Of a DNA stretch of 64,000 nt, positions 43,459 to 54,316 are shown in pieces. Origin of the DNA: Rhizobium sp. Leaf262 (lineage in GTDB: Bacteria > Pseudomonadota > Alphaproteobacteria > Rhizobiales > Rhizobiaceae); contig NZ_LMMM01000016.1 in assembly GCF_001422245.1 (NCBI RefSeq), forward strand, positions 319,945 through 383,944, given 5' to 3'. Position numbers and translations under genes: made by a program. Position 1 is the first letter of the stretch. Every line of letters starts with the position of its first letter. The notes below the pieces were generated by a model, which was given only the letters and a program-made list of their open reading frames with translations, was not told where the DNA came from and made no database searches.

Positions 43459-45282
43459 GTGACATATCGCTGGATCGGTATCGTGATTGTTTGCCTGGGG
43501 CTGGGCGGTATCGCCTTGACCAAGGGGAGCGATCTCGTTGCCGAAAGCTATTTCGATGAAGTGGCGGCCCAAGGCGGCACCACGCTGCGGCTGGCGGTCT
43601 CGGCACTTGGCGGGCATCTCAGCCGCTATGAACCGCTGCCCGCCTTGATGGCCGATCATGACGATATCGAGGAGCTTGTCGCGCACCCGCAAGATCAGTC
43701 GTTGCGATTGCGGGCCAATATCTACCTGAAATCCATCAACGATCTGCTGAAATCCTCCGATATCTACATCATGACACTGGATGGCGAGACGATTGCCGCC
43801 AGCAATTATGATGGCCCGGCCAGCTTCGTCGGCCAGAATTTCAGCTACCGCCCTTATTTTCAGGATGCCGCCAAAGGCCAGCAATCGAAATTCTTTGCGC
43901 TCGGCACCACGTCGCACAAGCGCGGCTATTATTTCGCCTCACCCATTCTCTTCAACGGCGAGATCAAGGGCGTCATCGTTTTCAAGGTGGATATCGAAGG
44001 TATCGAGGCATCCTTCGGCAATGGTGAGAACCGTATCTTCGTCAATGATCCGGAAGGCATCATCTTCATGACGGGAACGCCGGAATGGCTCTATTCCGCT
44101 ATTCAGCCACTGACGCCCGAACGCATTGCCAAGACCGAGAGCTCACGCCGCTATTCAGATGCTAATCTACAACAGCTTGCGGTGACCCACAGCACCTTCG
44201 GTAATCATGATCTGATGACCATCCGCGAGGGTGAGCAGGACCGGGAGTATATTTCGCTTTCGCAGGACATGCCCGACGCTGGATGGACGGTCAATGTGCT
44301 GATGGACACCGGCTCCATACGCACACAGGTCAAAACCACGATGATCGCCATCGTCCTGTGCCTCTGCCTTGCAGGGGCGCTGATGGCCGCCATGTTGCAG
44401 CGGCGTAAGCGATTGCGCGACCGGCTGATCCATCAGGCGGAAGCGCAGGCCGAACTGGAACGGCGCGTAGAAGAGCGCACCGCCGATCTCGCGCGCGTCA
44501 ACCGCGATATCAAGCATGAGATTGCCGAACGTCGCCAGACCGAAAAGCGGCTGCGCAAGACCCAGAAGGATCTGATTCAGGCTGGCAAGCTGGCCGCGCT
44601 CGGCCAAATGTCGGCGGCCTTGTCTCATGAGTTCAACCAGCCGCTGGCTGCGGCCAAGACCTACGCCGAAAGCGCCTCTTTGCTGATAGAGCGTGGCCGG
44701 GTGGGCGAGGCATCTGACAATCTCAAGCGCATCTCGGCGCTGATCGACCGCATGGCCGCCATTGGCAAGCATCTGCGCAACTTCGCACGCAAGCCGAACG
44801 AAAAACTCGGCCCTGTGCCGCTGGATGCGGTGGTCAGCGATACGTTGGAGATCGTCAATGCCCGGCTGAAGGCGGCCGATGCGCACTTGGCGGTCGATTT
44901 CGGGCCGGTGCCGCTCTTCGTCAAGGCTGGGCCGGTACGGCTTCAGCAGGTTCTGGTCAACATCATCTCCAATGCCGCCGATGCCGTGGAAGGGTTGGAG
45001 GATCGCCGGATCGATCTCACAGCACAGCAGGAAGGCGAAAAAGTCATCCTCTCGATCCGCGATCGCGGACCCGGCGTGCCGCCCGCCATCATGGAGCGGA
45101 TTTTCGATCCGTTCTTCTCCACGAAAGGCGTGGGCAAAGGGCTGGGTCTCGGGCTCTCCATCTCTTACAATATCGTCAAGGATTTCGGCGGGCGCCTCAG
45201 CGTGACCAACCTGCCTGAAGGCGGCGCGCGATTCGATATCGAACTGGACGCCCAGGCGCCGATGGAGATTGCTGCCGAATGA
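43459..45282 (+). CDS. dctB: C4-dicarboxylate-type sensor histidine kinase DctB
   Basis: This membrane sensor of about 607 residues has TM1 (IGIVIVCLGLGGIALTKG), a periplasmic double-PDC sensor domain of about 270 residues (SYRPYFQDAAKGQQSKFFALGTTSHKRGYYFA is typical of DctB ligand domains) and TM2 (IAIVLCLCLAGALMAAML). A coiled coil leads to the H-box AALSHEFNQPLAAAKTYAE and the ATPase motifs NIISNAADAVEG, DRGPGVP and GLGLGLSIS. The start is GTG 43459, with GGAGGGGGAG just upstream. Its stop overlaps dctD. It likely senses a di- or tricarboxylate for the tctCBA operon downstream. Confidence 0.88.
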   Translation: MTYRWIGIVIVCLGLGGIALTKGSDLVAESYFDEVAAQGGTTLRLAVSALGGHLSRYEPLPALMADHDDIEELVAHPQDQSLRLRANIYLKSINDLLKSSDIYIMTLDGETIAASNYDGPASFVGQNFSYRPYFQDAAKGQQSKFFALGTTSHKRGYYFASPILFNGEIKGVIVFKVDIEGIEASFGNGENRIFVNDPEGIIFMTGTPEWLYSAIQPLTPERIAKTESSRRYSDANLQQLAVTHSTFGNHDLMTIREGEQDREYISLSQDMPDAGWTVNVLMDTGSIRTQVKTTMIAIVLCLCLAGALMAAMLQRRKRLRDRLIHQAEAQAELERRVEERTADLARVNRDIKHEIAERRQTEKRLRKTQKDLIQAGKLAALGQMSAALSHEFNQPLAAAKTYAESASLLIERGRVGEASDNLKRISALIDRMAAIGKHLRNFARKPNEKLGPVPLDAVVSDTLEIVNARLKAADAHLAVDFGPVPLFVKAGPVRLQQVLVNIISNAADAVEGLEDRRIDLTAQQEGEKVILSIRDRGPGVPPAIMERIFDPFFSTKGVGKGLGLGLSISYNIVKDFGGRLSVTNLPEGGARFDIELDAQAPMEIAAE

Positions 45283-46640
45283 CTGCCTCGCGTGTTCTAC
45301 TGATCGATGACGAAGAGGATTTGCGGCTTTCCACCGCGCAGGCGCTGGAGCTTGCCGGTCTGGATGTCGTCACCGTCGACAATGCCGACCATGTCTTCGA
45401 ACTGATCGGCTACAGTTTCGATGGCGTCATCGTCAGCGATATCAGAATGCCTGGCATGGACGGCATGACGTTGCTGCAAAAGGTGCGCGAGCTGGATGCA
45501 GAAATTCCCGTCATTCTGGTCACCGGCCATGGCGATGTACAGCTTGCCGTCAGCGCCATGCGCAACGGCGCCTATGACTTCATCGAAAAGCCGTTCAGCG
45601 TCCAATATCTCGCAGGCATCATCAAACGCGCGATAGACCGCCGCTCGCTGGTGCTGGAGAACCGTCGGCTGCGTGCCGTGGCAGGTAAGCGCGACGATCT
45701 GGAAACACGCCTACCCGGCCGCACGCAGGTCATGGTCGATCTGCGCTATCGCATCCGCGCCATCGGTGCGGCAGATGCTGATACGCTTATCATAGGTGAT
45801 ACGGGGGCAGGCAAGGAAGTGGTGGCCCGCGCACTCCACGATATCAGCGCCCGTGCGGACCGGCCCTTCGTCGCCATCAATTGCGCGGCACTGCCTCAGC
45901 ATCTGATCGAAAGCGAGTTGTTCGGCCATGAGGCGGGTGCTTTTCCCGGTGCGCTTCGTCCGCGTTATGGCAAGTTCGAACATGCGCGTGGCGGCACCGT
46001 GCTGCTGGATGAAATCGGCTCCATGCCGTTCGATATGCAGGGCAAGCTGTTGCGTGTGCTTCAAGAGCGTACGATCACCCGCCTTGGCTCCAACGAGACC
46101 GTGGAGCTCGATGTGCGCTTCATCGCCACCAGCAAGGCTGATCTGGCGCAGGAGGCGCTGGCGGGTCGCTTCAGGCAGGATTTGCTCTATCGGCTGAATG
46201 TCGCCACCGTGCATGTGCCCTCACTTGTGCAGCGCCGCTCCGATATTCCGCTTCTCTTTTTGCAGTTGGTGCGGGAAGCAGCGGCGCGTTACGGTCGGGA
46301 TGATCTCGACGTCCCCTCCGATATCGTCTCGACGCTGGCCATGCAGGATTGGCCCGGTAACGTGCGGGAACTGAGGAATGCGGCTGACCGGCTGGTGCTG
46401 GGGTTGGATGGCAGCGCCTCCGATGGGCAACCCGCATCTGCAAACGTCGAAGGCCTTTCTGCTAAAGTCGCAGAGTTCGAAAAATCCGTTCTCGCAAGAG
46501 CGATCGCTCTGCACAAAGGCAATCTTAAAGCTGTCTATGAGACGCTCGGAATATCGCGCAAGACACTCTATGAAAAAATGCAGAAGCACGCGCTGACGAA
46601 ACATGGCGTTGTCGATGAAGACCTGAAAACGCTGCCCTGA
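45279..46640 (+). CDS. dctD: Sigma54-dependent response regulator DctD
   Basis: This 453-residue NtrC-family activator has a receiver domain (VLLIDDEEDLRLS; phosphoacceptor Asp in VIVSDIRMPGMDG; Lys in EKPFS). The AAA+ domain has Walker A GDTGAGKE, the loop GAFPGALRPRYGKFEHARGGTVLLDEI and RLGSNETVELDVRFIATSK; a Fis-type helix-turn-helix ends the protein (LKAVYETLGISRKTLYEKM). The sigma54-contact loop reads GAFPGA where GAFTGA is the general consensus. Its ATG overlaps the dctB stop. With RpoN from this window it would activate a -24/-12 promoter, probably of tctCBA. Confidence 0.9.
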   Translation: MTASRVLLIDDEEDLRLSTAQALELAGLDVVTVDNADHVFELIGYSFDGVIVSDIRMPGMDGMTLLQKVRELDAEIPVILVTGHGDVQLAVSAMRNGAYDFIEKPFSVQYLAGIIKRAIDRRSLVLENRRLRAVAGKRDDLETRLPGRTQVMVDLRYRIRAIGAADADTLIIGDTGAGKEVVARALHDISARADRPFVAINCAALPQHLIESELFGHEAGAFPGALRPRYGKFEHARGGTVLLDEIGSMPFDMQGKLLRVLQERTITRLGSNETVELDVRFIATSKADLAQEALAGRFRQDLLYRLNVATVHVPSLVQRRSDIPLLFLQLVREAAARYGRDDLDVPSDIVSTLAMQDWPGNVRELRNAADRLVLGLDGSASDGQPASANVEGLSAKVAEFEKSVLARAIALHKGNLKAVYETLGISRKTLYEKMQKHALTKHGVVDEDLKTLP

Positions 46641-46658
46641 AGCTTTAGAGATATTTGC

Positions 46659-46725
46659 ATGGGTGGATTTCCACCCATCAATAATGGATAATGTTTCGCT
46701 TTCCACCCATTTTCACCCCGTGAAA
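46659..46725. promoter_or_regulatory. Palindromic upstream activator-like sites before tctC
   Basis: ATGGGTGGA and TCCACCCAT (46659-46678) form a perfect 9-bp inverted repeat with two central bases. A third half-site CCACCCAT lies at 46703-46710. TTTCAC-CCC-GTGAAA (46711-46725) is a second palindrome. They lie between dctD and tctC, where DctD binding sites would be expected. No convincing -24/-12 element was seen between them and tctC. Confidence 0.55.
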
Positions 46726-46854
46726 CGTGCTTTTCTGTCGCTGCGCTCTGCCCTGCATTGCGCCCGCGCCGCCACCGATTGCAAATAGCCTCACCCCGAC
46801 CGGCGCAATAGGAGTGCGACGGTCGATGAGGCCATATTTCATCGGGAGGAAAAG

Positions 46855-47838
46855 ATGAAAATTCTCAAAACCGTCACAGGTGCCGTGGCTGCCGCTGCCG
46901 TATCGCTGTTTGCTCTGTCCGCGTCTGCACAGACCTATCCGCAGCGCAACATCACCATGGTCGTTCCCTTCGCCGCAGGTGGCCCGACCGATACGGTTGC
47001 GCGCCTCGTTGCCGAATCCATGTCGAAGGATCTGGGACAACAGATTATCGTGGAAAATGTCGGCGGTGCCGGTGGCACGCTGGGTGCGGGCCGCGTCGCG
47101 TCCGCTGATCCGGATGGTTACACCGTCCTTCTCCACCACATCGGCATGGCAACCAGCGCCACGCTTTATCGCAAGCTGGCCTACAACACGCTCGAAGCGT
47201 TCGACTATGTCGGCCTCGTCACCGAAGTGCCGATGACCATCCTCTCGCGCAAGACGCTGGAAACCAACGACCTCAAGAGCCTGATCGAATATGCCAAGGC
47301 CAACAAGGATACGGTCACCGTCGCCAATGCCGGTATCGGTGCTGCCTCGCATCTGTGCGGCATGCTGTTCATGAGCGCCATCGAAACGCCGCTCGTCACC
47401 GTTCCCTACAAGGGCACGGGCCCTGCCATGACCGATCTTCTCGGCGGTCAGGTCGACATCATGTGCGACCAGACCACCAACACCACCAAGCAAATCCAGG
47501 GCGGCACCGTAAAGGCCTATGCCGTCACCACACCGAAGCGTCTGGACGTGCTGCCGAACGTGCCGACCTCCGCTGAAGCAGGTCTGCCGAACTTCGAAGT
47601 TGGTGTCTGGCACGGCATCTATACGCCAAAGGGCACGCCTGCCGAGATCAATGAGCGCCTGTCCAAGTCGCTTCAGCTTGCGCTGAAGGACCCGAATGTC
47701 GCAGCCCGCTTTGCCGAGCTCGGAACCACGCCATCGCCGGAAGCAGATGGCACGCCCTCGGCGCTCAAGGCCAAGCTTGAAAGCGAGATACCGCGCTGGA
47801 AAACGGTGATCGAGGCCGCTGGCCAGTACGCCGACTAA
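46855..47838 (+). CDS. tctC: Tripartite tricarboxylate transporter substrate-binding protein (Bug/TctC family)
   Basis: This 327-residue periplasmic receptor has a signal peptide (TGAVAAAAVSLFALSASAQ) and the Bug-family fold: YPQRNITMVVPFAAGGPTDTVARLVAESM, GAGRVASADPDGYTVLLHH, VPYKGTGPAMTDLLGGQVDIMCDQ and LPNFEVGVWHGIYTPKGTP. The pocket loop PFAAGGPTD binds carboxylates such as citrate or tartrate in homologues. GGGAGGAAAAG precedes the ATG. TctB and tctA follow, making the full transporter. Confidence 0.93.
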   Translation: MKILKTVTGAVAAAAVSLFALSASAQTYPQRNITMVVPFAAGGPTDTVARLVAESMSKDLGQQIIVENVGGAGGTLGAGRVASADPDGYTVLLHHIGMATSATLYRKLAYNTLEAFDYVGLVTEVPMTILSRKTLETNDLKSLIEYAKANKDTVTVANAGIGAASHLCGMLFMSAIETPLVTVPYKGTGPAMTDLLGGQVDIMCDQTTNTTKQIQGGTVKAYAVTTPKRLDVLPNVPTSAEAGLPNFEVGVWHGIYTPKGTPAEINERLSKSLQLALKDPNVAARFAELGTTPSPEADGTPSALKAKLESEIPRWKTVIEAAGQYAD

Positions 47839-47910
47839 GCCTGCTATCAAGCAATCGACCGGTGGCGTTTTGATGCCGCCGGTCTTCACTCGCCAGCGGG
47901 GGACAAACAT

Positions 47911-48372
47911 ATGAAATCCATTTCTTTCGACGCAACAGAGGCGATTTGTGGCGCCTTTTTCATTCTGCTCGGCATCTTCTTTGCCTGGCAATCCTACGGG
48001 CTGGAGCTGGGAACGGCCTTTCGCATGGGCCCCGGCTATTTTCCGCTGGTGTTGTCGCTCATTCTCGTCGGGCTGGGCACGCTCATCCTCGTGCGCGCTG
48101 GCAAGGTTCAGGGAGAGCCGATGGGGCCGATCGCGTGGCGCGGCATCTTTCTCATTCTGCCTGCACCGATCTTCTTTGGTATGACCGTGCGTGGTCTGGG
48201 CTTCGTCCCGGCACTCTTCCTCAGCGCACTCATCGCATCCTTTGCATCGCATAAGATGAAACCGCTCATGGCGGTTCTGCTGTCGGTCGGCATCACCATC
48301 TTTTCCGTCGCAGTCTTCGACTACGGTCTTGGCCTGCCTTTCCAGCGCTTCGGCCCCTGGCTCAATTTCTGA
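47911..48372 (+). CDS. tctB: Tripartite tricarboxylate transporter small permease TctB
   Basis: This 153-residue membrane protein has four hydrophobic helices (AICGAFFILLGIFFAWQSYG, FPLVLSLILVGLGTLILVRAG, ILPAPIFFGMTVRGLGFVPALFLSALIAS, MAVLLSVGITIFSVAVFDYGLGLPF). The start (YGLELGTAFRMGPGYFPLVLS) matches TctB proteins, whose role in the complex is poorly understood. It lies 72 bp after tctC and 5 bp before tctA, so the three are one operon. Confidence 0.92.
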   Translation: MKSISFDATEAICGAFFILLGIFFAWQSYGLELGTAFRMGPGYFPLVLSLILVGLGTLILVRAGKVQGEPMGPIAWRGIFLILPAPIFFGMTVRGLGFVPALFLSALIASFASHKMKPLMAVLLSVGITIFSVAVFDYGLGLPFQRFGPWLNF

Positions 48373-48377
48373 GGTGC

Positions 48378-49886
48378 ATGATGGAACTGTTCAATAATCT
48401 CGCGCTCGGTTTTTCCACCGCAACCTCCATAGACAACCTGTTCTTCTGCCTCATCGGTGTGTTGCTCGGAACCCTGATAGGCGTTCTGCCGGGCATCGGC
48501 GCCACGGCGACCATTGCCATGCTGCTGCCGATCACCTTCCAGCTGGAACCGGTTTCGTCGCTCATCATGCTGGCCGGTATTTATTACGGCGCACAATATG
48601 GCGGCTCGACCACGGCGATCCTCATCAACATGCCGGGCGAATCTTCGTCTGCCGTCACCGCCATCGATGGCTACCAGATGGCGCGCAAGGGCAAGGCAGG
48701 CGTGGCACTGGCTATTGCCGCCATCGGCTCTTTCTTCGCTGGCACGGTCTCGACCTTCCTCGTGGCAGTCTTTGCACCGCCACTCACCGCCATCGCGCTG
48801 GAGTTCGGTGCCGCCGAATATTTCTCGCTGATGGTGGTCGGGCTGGTCTCGTCCATAGCCCTTGCCCACGGCTCCATCATCAAAGCGCTGGCCATGGTGG
48901 TCTTGGGGCTACTGCTCGGTCTCGTCGGCACGGATATCTATAGCGGCACGCCGCGCTTCACTCTGGGCATTCGTGAATATGCCGATGGTCTCAACTTCGT
49001 CGCTGTCGCCGTCGGTGTCTTCGGCATCGCCGAAATCTTGAGAAACCTGGAGAATGAAAAGACACGTTCCGTCTTGATGGCCAAGGTCAGCGGCCTCCTG
49101 CCCAGCAAGGAAGACTTCAAGCAGATGATCGGCCCGGTTCTGCGCGGCACGGCCATCGGCTCGGCCCTCGGCATTCTGCCGGGCGGCGGCGCGATCCTTG
49201 CGGCCTTTGCGTCTTACACGGTGGAAAAGCGTGTCTCGAAGCACCCGGAAGAATTCGGTCATGGTGCCATTGCCGGTGTGGCTGGCCCCGAATCGGCCAA
49301 CAATGCCGGTGCGCAGACCTCGTTCATTCCGCTCCTGACCCTTGGCATTCCTGCCAACCCGGTCATGGCACTTATGATAGGCGCGATGATCATTCAGGGC
49401 ATCGTTCCCGGACCCAATGTCGCCACCGAACAGCCTGCGCTGTTCTGGGGCATCATCGCCTCCATGTGGATCGGCAATTTGATGCTGGTCGTTCTCAACC
49501 TACCGCTCATCGGGCTGTGGGTGAAATTGCTGACGATCCCCTACTACGTGCTTTTCCCCATCATCATGGCGTTCTGTGCCATTGGCGTCTACAGCGTCAA
49601 TTCCAACGTCTACGACCTCTATGCCGTCGCCTTCTTCGGGCTCATCGGCTATGCGCTCGTCAAACTGCGCTGCGAACCGGCACCGCTTCTGCTCGGCTTC
49701 GTTCTGGGGCCGCTTCTGGAAGAAAACCTGCGGCGCGCCATGATCCTGTCGCGCGGTGACGCGACGACCTTCGTCACGCGTCCCATCAGCGCCACGTTGC
49801 TGTTGATCGCACTGGCGGTTCTGGTCGTTGTCTTCCTGCCCAGCGTCAAGAAGAAGCGCGAAGAGGTCTTCCAGGAAGAAGATTGA
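48378..49886 (+). CDS. tctA: Tripartite tricarboxylate transporter large permease TctA
   Basis: This 502-residue multi-spanning permease has the TctA signatures GTLIGVLPGIGATATIAMLLP, YYGAQYGGSTTAILINMPGE, ILPGGGAILAAFASYTVEKR and GVAGPESANNAGAQTSFIPLLTLGIP, and imports the carboxylate captured by TctC using the ion gradient. Two adjacent ATG codons (48378, 48381) follow GAGGTGC. A terminator follows the stop, closing the tct operon. The pairing with a DctBD-type regulator upstream is unusual, since TctDE-type regulators are more common for this family. Confidence 0.94.
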   Translation: MMELFNNLALGFSTATSIDNLFFCLIGVLLGTLIGVLPGIGATATIAMLLPITFQLEPVSSLIMLAGIYYGAQYGGSTTAILINMPGESSSAVTAIDGYQMARKGKAGVALAIAAIGSFFAGTVSTFLVAVFAPPLTAIALEFGAAEYFSLMVVGLVSSIALAHGSIIKALAMVVLGLLLGLVGTDIYSGTPRFTLGIREYADGLNFVAVAVGVFGIAEILRNLENEKTRSVLMAKVSGLLPSKEDFKQMIGPVLRGTAIGSALGILPGGGAILAAFASYTVEKRVSKHPEEFGHGAIAGVAGPESANNAGAQTSFIPLLTLGIPANPVMALMIGAMIIQGIVPGPNVATEQPALFWGIIASMWIGNLMLVVLNLPLIGLWVKLLTIPYYVLFPIIMAFCAIGVYSVNSNVYDLYAVAFFGLIGYALVKLRCEPAPLLLGFVLGPLLEENLRRAMILSRGDATTFVTRPISATLLLIALAVLVVVFLPSVKKKREEVFQEED

Positions 49887-49913
49887 TCTTTGACCGCATC
49901 ACCGAAACCACCA

Positions 49914-49944
49914 AAGGCCGGGCATCATGTCCGGCCTTTGTCTT
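49914..49944 (+). terminator. Rho-independent terminator of the tct operon
   Basis: The stem AAAGGCCGG/CCGGCCTTT with a 9-base loop is followed by GTCTTGTCT. It lies 27 bp after the tctA stop. Confidence 0.75.
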
Positions 49945-49994
49945 GTCTGTGAGATGTAAAGCTGGCAAAGCAGGGCCTAGATCAGGAGATGCCC

Positions 49995-50207
49995 ATGGCC
50001 GACGACAGCGAAAACCGTATCATTGCACTCGAAGAAACCGTGGCGCATCAGGCAAAGACCATTGAGGAGCTGTCCGATCAACTGACCGAGCAATGGAAAG
50101 TCGTCGAGCAGACCCGCGCCAAACTGGATCGGCTGACCGAGCGCTTTTTGAACCTCGAAGAGCAGTCGCTGGAAGCCCCAGCCATTACCAAGCCACCGCA
50201 TTATTGA
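49995..50207 (+). CDS. slyX: SlyX family protein
   Basis: This small protein of about 70 residues is mostly one coiled coil (NRIIALEETVAHQAKTIEELSDQLTEQWKVVEQTRAKLDRLTERFLNLEEQ) and ends with the conserved PPHY. This is the SlyX pattern; the function is unknown. The start at 49995 is chosen because AGGAG lies six bases upstream; the ATG at 49989 is too close to it. The DUF924 gene starts 10 bp downstream, so the two are co-transcribed. Confidence 0.9.
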   Translation: MADDSENRIIALEETVAHQAKTIEELSDQLTEQWKVVEQTRAKLDRLTERFLNLEEQSLEAPAITKPPHY

Positions 50208-50217
50208 GGAGCGCATT

Positions 50218-50769
50218 ATGAGCAAAGGCACCACAACGCCCGCTTCTGATGTCATGGCATTCTGGAAAGAGGCCGGACCGGAAAAATGGTTCGACAAGGA
50301 CGCCCATTTCGACGCGACGTTTCATGATCGTTTCAGGGATTTGCATTTTTCAGCCGCCCGCCGCGAACTTGATAGCTGGCTTGAGGGCGACGAGAGCAGT
50401 CTTGCGCTGCTGTTGCTGCTGGATCAGTTTCCGCGCAATTGCTTTCGCGGCACGGCCCATATGTATGCCACCGACCCGCTTGCCCGCCATTATGGCCATG
50501 AAGCCATGCGCCGGGGTCACGACGTGACGATCGATGCGGAGCTTCGCATTTTCTTCTACTTGCCCTTGATGCATTCCGAAGACCTTGAGGACCAGCACCT
50601 GTGTTGCAAGCTGTGCGAACCCCTGGGCGAGCGCTACCTACCTTTTGCCGTCGAGCATCGCGACATCATAGACCGCTTCGGTCGTTTCCCGCATCGCAAT
50701 GACATCCTGCTGCGAAAGAGTACCGAGAAAGAGAAACTCTTTTTGGAACAGGGCGGATTTGCTGGCTGA
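50218..50769 (+). CDS. DUF924 family protein
   Basis: This 183-residue protein has the DUF924 pattern: VMAFWKEAGPEKWFDKDAHFDATFHDRF, LALLLLLDQFPRNCFRGTAHMYATDPLA, RIFFYLPLMHSEDLEDQ and DIIDRFGRFPHRNDIL. It is an alpha-helical TPR-like domain of unknown function, widespread in proteobacteria. GAGGAGCGC precedes the ATG. It follows slyX by 10 bp and converges on dnaJ, with a shared hairpin terminator between. Confidence 0.88.
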   Translation: MSKGTTTPASDVMAFWKEAGPEKWFDKDAHFDATFHDRFRDLHFSAARRELDSWLEGDESSLALLLLLDQFPRNCFRGTAHMYATDPLARHYGHEAMRRGHDVTIDAELRIFFYLPLMHSEDLEDQHLCCKLCEPLGERYLPFAVEHRDIIDRFGRFPHRNDILLRKSTEKEKLFLEQGGFAG

Positions 50770-50781
50770 TCTGGCGGGCAT

Positions 50782-50818
50782 AAAAAAGCCGAGCATTCTT
50801 TCGAAGCGCGGCTTTGTC
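50782..50818. terminator. Bidirectional terminator between the DUF924 gene and dnaJ
   Basis: The arms AAAGCCG (50785-50791) and CGGCTTT (50809-50815) enclose 17 bases. Six T follow on the minus strand (A-run 50782-50787), a strong stop for dnaJ; on the plus strand TTTGTCTT follows. Confidence 0.75.
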
Positions 50819-50838
50819 TTAACCATCAAGCGGTGAGA

Positions 50839-51972
50839 TCAGCCGTCGAAGAATTCCTTCATCCGGGCAAAGAAGCCGGTGGATTCTGGATTGTTATCCT
50901 TGGACGACAATTCATGGAATTCCTGCAGCAATTCGCGCTGACGCTTGGTCAGCTTCTGAGGTGTTTCGATCTGAATCTGGATATAGAGATCGCCCTGTTG
51001 CGCAGACCGCAGAACAGGCATTCCCTTGCCCTTCAGACGGAACTGCTTGCCCGCCTGCGTACCTTCGGGCACCGTCACGCGCGATTTTGTACCATCAAGC
51101 GTCGTCACATCGAATGTGCCGCCAAGTGCTGCCGTCGTCATGGAGATCGGCACGGCGCAATAGAGATCGGCACCGTCACGCTGGAAGAACTCATGCGGAC
51201 GCACGGACAGGAAGATATAGAGGTCGCCCGATGGGCCACCGCGCATACCCGCCTCGCCTTCGCCTTGCAGGCGAATGCGGGTACCGTCTTCGATACCGGC
51301 TGGAATATTGACCGAGAGCGAACGCTCTTCCGTCACGCGACCCTGACCGTGGCACTTGCTGCAAGGGTCGGTAATCGTCTGGCCGCGACCGTGGCAGGTC
51401 GGGCAGGTACGCTCGACGGAGAAAAATCCTTGCGCGGCACGCACACGGCCAGAACCCTGGCAGGTGCCACAGGTCTTGGGCTGCGTGCCGGGCTTCGCAC
51501 CGGAACCGGAACAGACATCGCAGGTGATGGAGGTCGGCACACGGATTTGCGCCGTCTTGCCCGCAAAGGCTTCTTCCAGCGAGATTTCCATGTTGTAGCG
51601 AAGATCGGCACCGCGTTCGCGTCCGCCGCTCGAGCGACGCGCACGCCCGCCACCCATCATCTCGCCGAAGATGTCTTCGAAAATGTCGGAGAAGCCACCG
51701 CTGCCGCCACCGCCGAAGCCGCCGCCCGCATTGCCCATGCCGCCCTGCTCGAAGGCCGCGTGACCGAAACGGTCATAGGCAGCCCGCTTCTGTGGGTCTT
51801 TCAGTGTTTCATAGGCTTCGTTGAGTTCTTTGAATTTCTTCTCAGACTCGGCGTCACCAGGATTCTTGTCCGGATGATATTTCATCGCGAGTTTGCGGAA
51901 GGCGCTTTTCAGCTCTTTTTCGTCGGCAGTTCTGCCAACGCCAAGTGTTTCGTAAAAGTCTGCTTTCGCCAT
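50839..51972 (-). CDS. dnaJ: Chaperone protein DnaJ
   Basis: This co-chaperone of about 377 residues stimulates DnaK ATPase and presents substrates. The J-domain has YHPDKNPGD with the HPD motif. A Gly/Phe-rich region follows ([19 protein letters not shown]). The zinc domain has four CxxCxGxG repeats ([32 protein letters not shown]), and the C-terminal substrate domains complete it. The start at 51972 precedes [11 protein letters not shown]; upstream in-frame codons are in the leader. It follows dnaK after 86 bp on the same strand. Confidence 0.97.
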   Translation of the reverse strand: MAKADFYETLGVGRTADEKELKSAFRKLAMKYHPDKNPGDAESEKKFKELNEAYETLKDPQKRAAYDRFGHAAFEQGGMGNAGGGFGGGGSGGFSDIFEDIFGEMMGGGRARRSSGGRERGADLRYNMEISLEEAFAGKTAQIRVPTSITCDVCSGSGAKPGTQPKTCGTCQGSGRVRAAQGFFSVERTCPTCHGRGQTITDPCSKCHGQGRVTEERSLSVNIPAGIEDGTRIRLQGEGEAGMRGGPSGDLYIFLSVRPHEFFQRDGADLYCAVPISMTTAALGGTFDVTTLDGTKSRVTVPEGTQAGKQFRLKGKGMPVLRSAQQGDLYIQIQIETPQKLTKRQRELLQEFHELSSKDNNPESTGFFARMKEFFDG

Positions 51973-52058
51973 TAATAACACGCCCCGGAAATGGATTTCC
52001 GGCTGCACGAGGCAGCCGGATTTCAGTCAAGCATCAATTGGATTTCAAAACGTCACGC

Positions 52059-53963
<1,905 letters not shown>

Positions 53964-54076
53964 TCTCTTCTCTCCTTGAAGCGAGTTGTCGGAACCCCGG
54001 GAGGCATTCCACTGACAACTCCTTGACTTGGATGGTCTTCCGGTTTGTGCAGCATTCTTGCTGCTGTCTGGGGGGT

Positions 54077-54105
54077 ATATAAGGAGCGATTTTTCCCGCT
54101 GCAAG
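54077..54105 (-). promoter_or_regulatory. RpoH (sigma32)-type heat-shock promoter of dnaKJ
   Basis: Read on the minus strand, CTTG (54105-54102) is followed by 18 bases and CTTATAT (54083-54077). This matches the alphaproteobacterial heat-shock consensus CTTG-N17/18-CYTATNT. It lies 114 bp upstream of the dnaK start codon. Confidence 0.8.
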
Positions 54106-54241
54106 GCGGATCAATGCGTCGATTGCACCAAAAAATGAAGAAATAAAGCTTGCATAAAACAGATGAGGCACCCTGAGCGCCTTTCGGCACGGCAGAAATA
54201 AAAACAGCCGGGTTGTGCAGCGCCCTTCAGATTCGCGCGGA

Positions 54242-54259
54242 TCGTCATTTCACTGTCAT
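54242..54259 (+). promoter_or_regulatory. Pho box upstream of the alkaline phosphatase gene
   Basis: TCGTCAT-TTCA-CTGTCAT has the 7-4-7 direct-repeat layout of PhoB sites; the second half matches CTGTCAT exactly and the first at five of seven bases. It lies 57 bp upstream of the start codon, indicating induction by phosphate starvation. The rest of the 53964-54316 gap holds the dnaK leader and promoter. Confidence 0.7.
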
Positions 54260-54316
54260 GCGCGGTCCCTATAGGCGGGGTGCTTTTCTATAAAACATAA
54301 CTCCTTAGAGGTTATC

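Noticed and set aside
46726..46854. Sigma54 -24/-12 promoter before tctC
   Set aside because: No GG-N10-GC element with the proper flanks was found by eye, despite the upstream DctD-like palindromes.
46678..48252. 524-codon minus-strand ORF opposite tctC-tctB
   Set aside because: It is a shadow of two well-recognised genes in another frame; its composition is low-complexity H/R/D-rich antisense.
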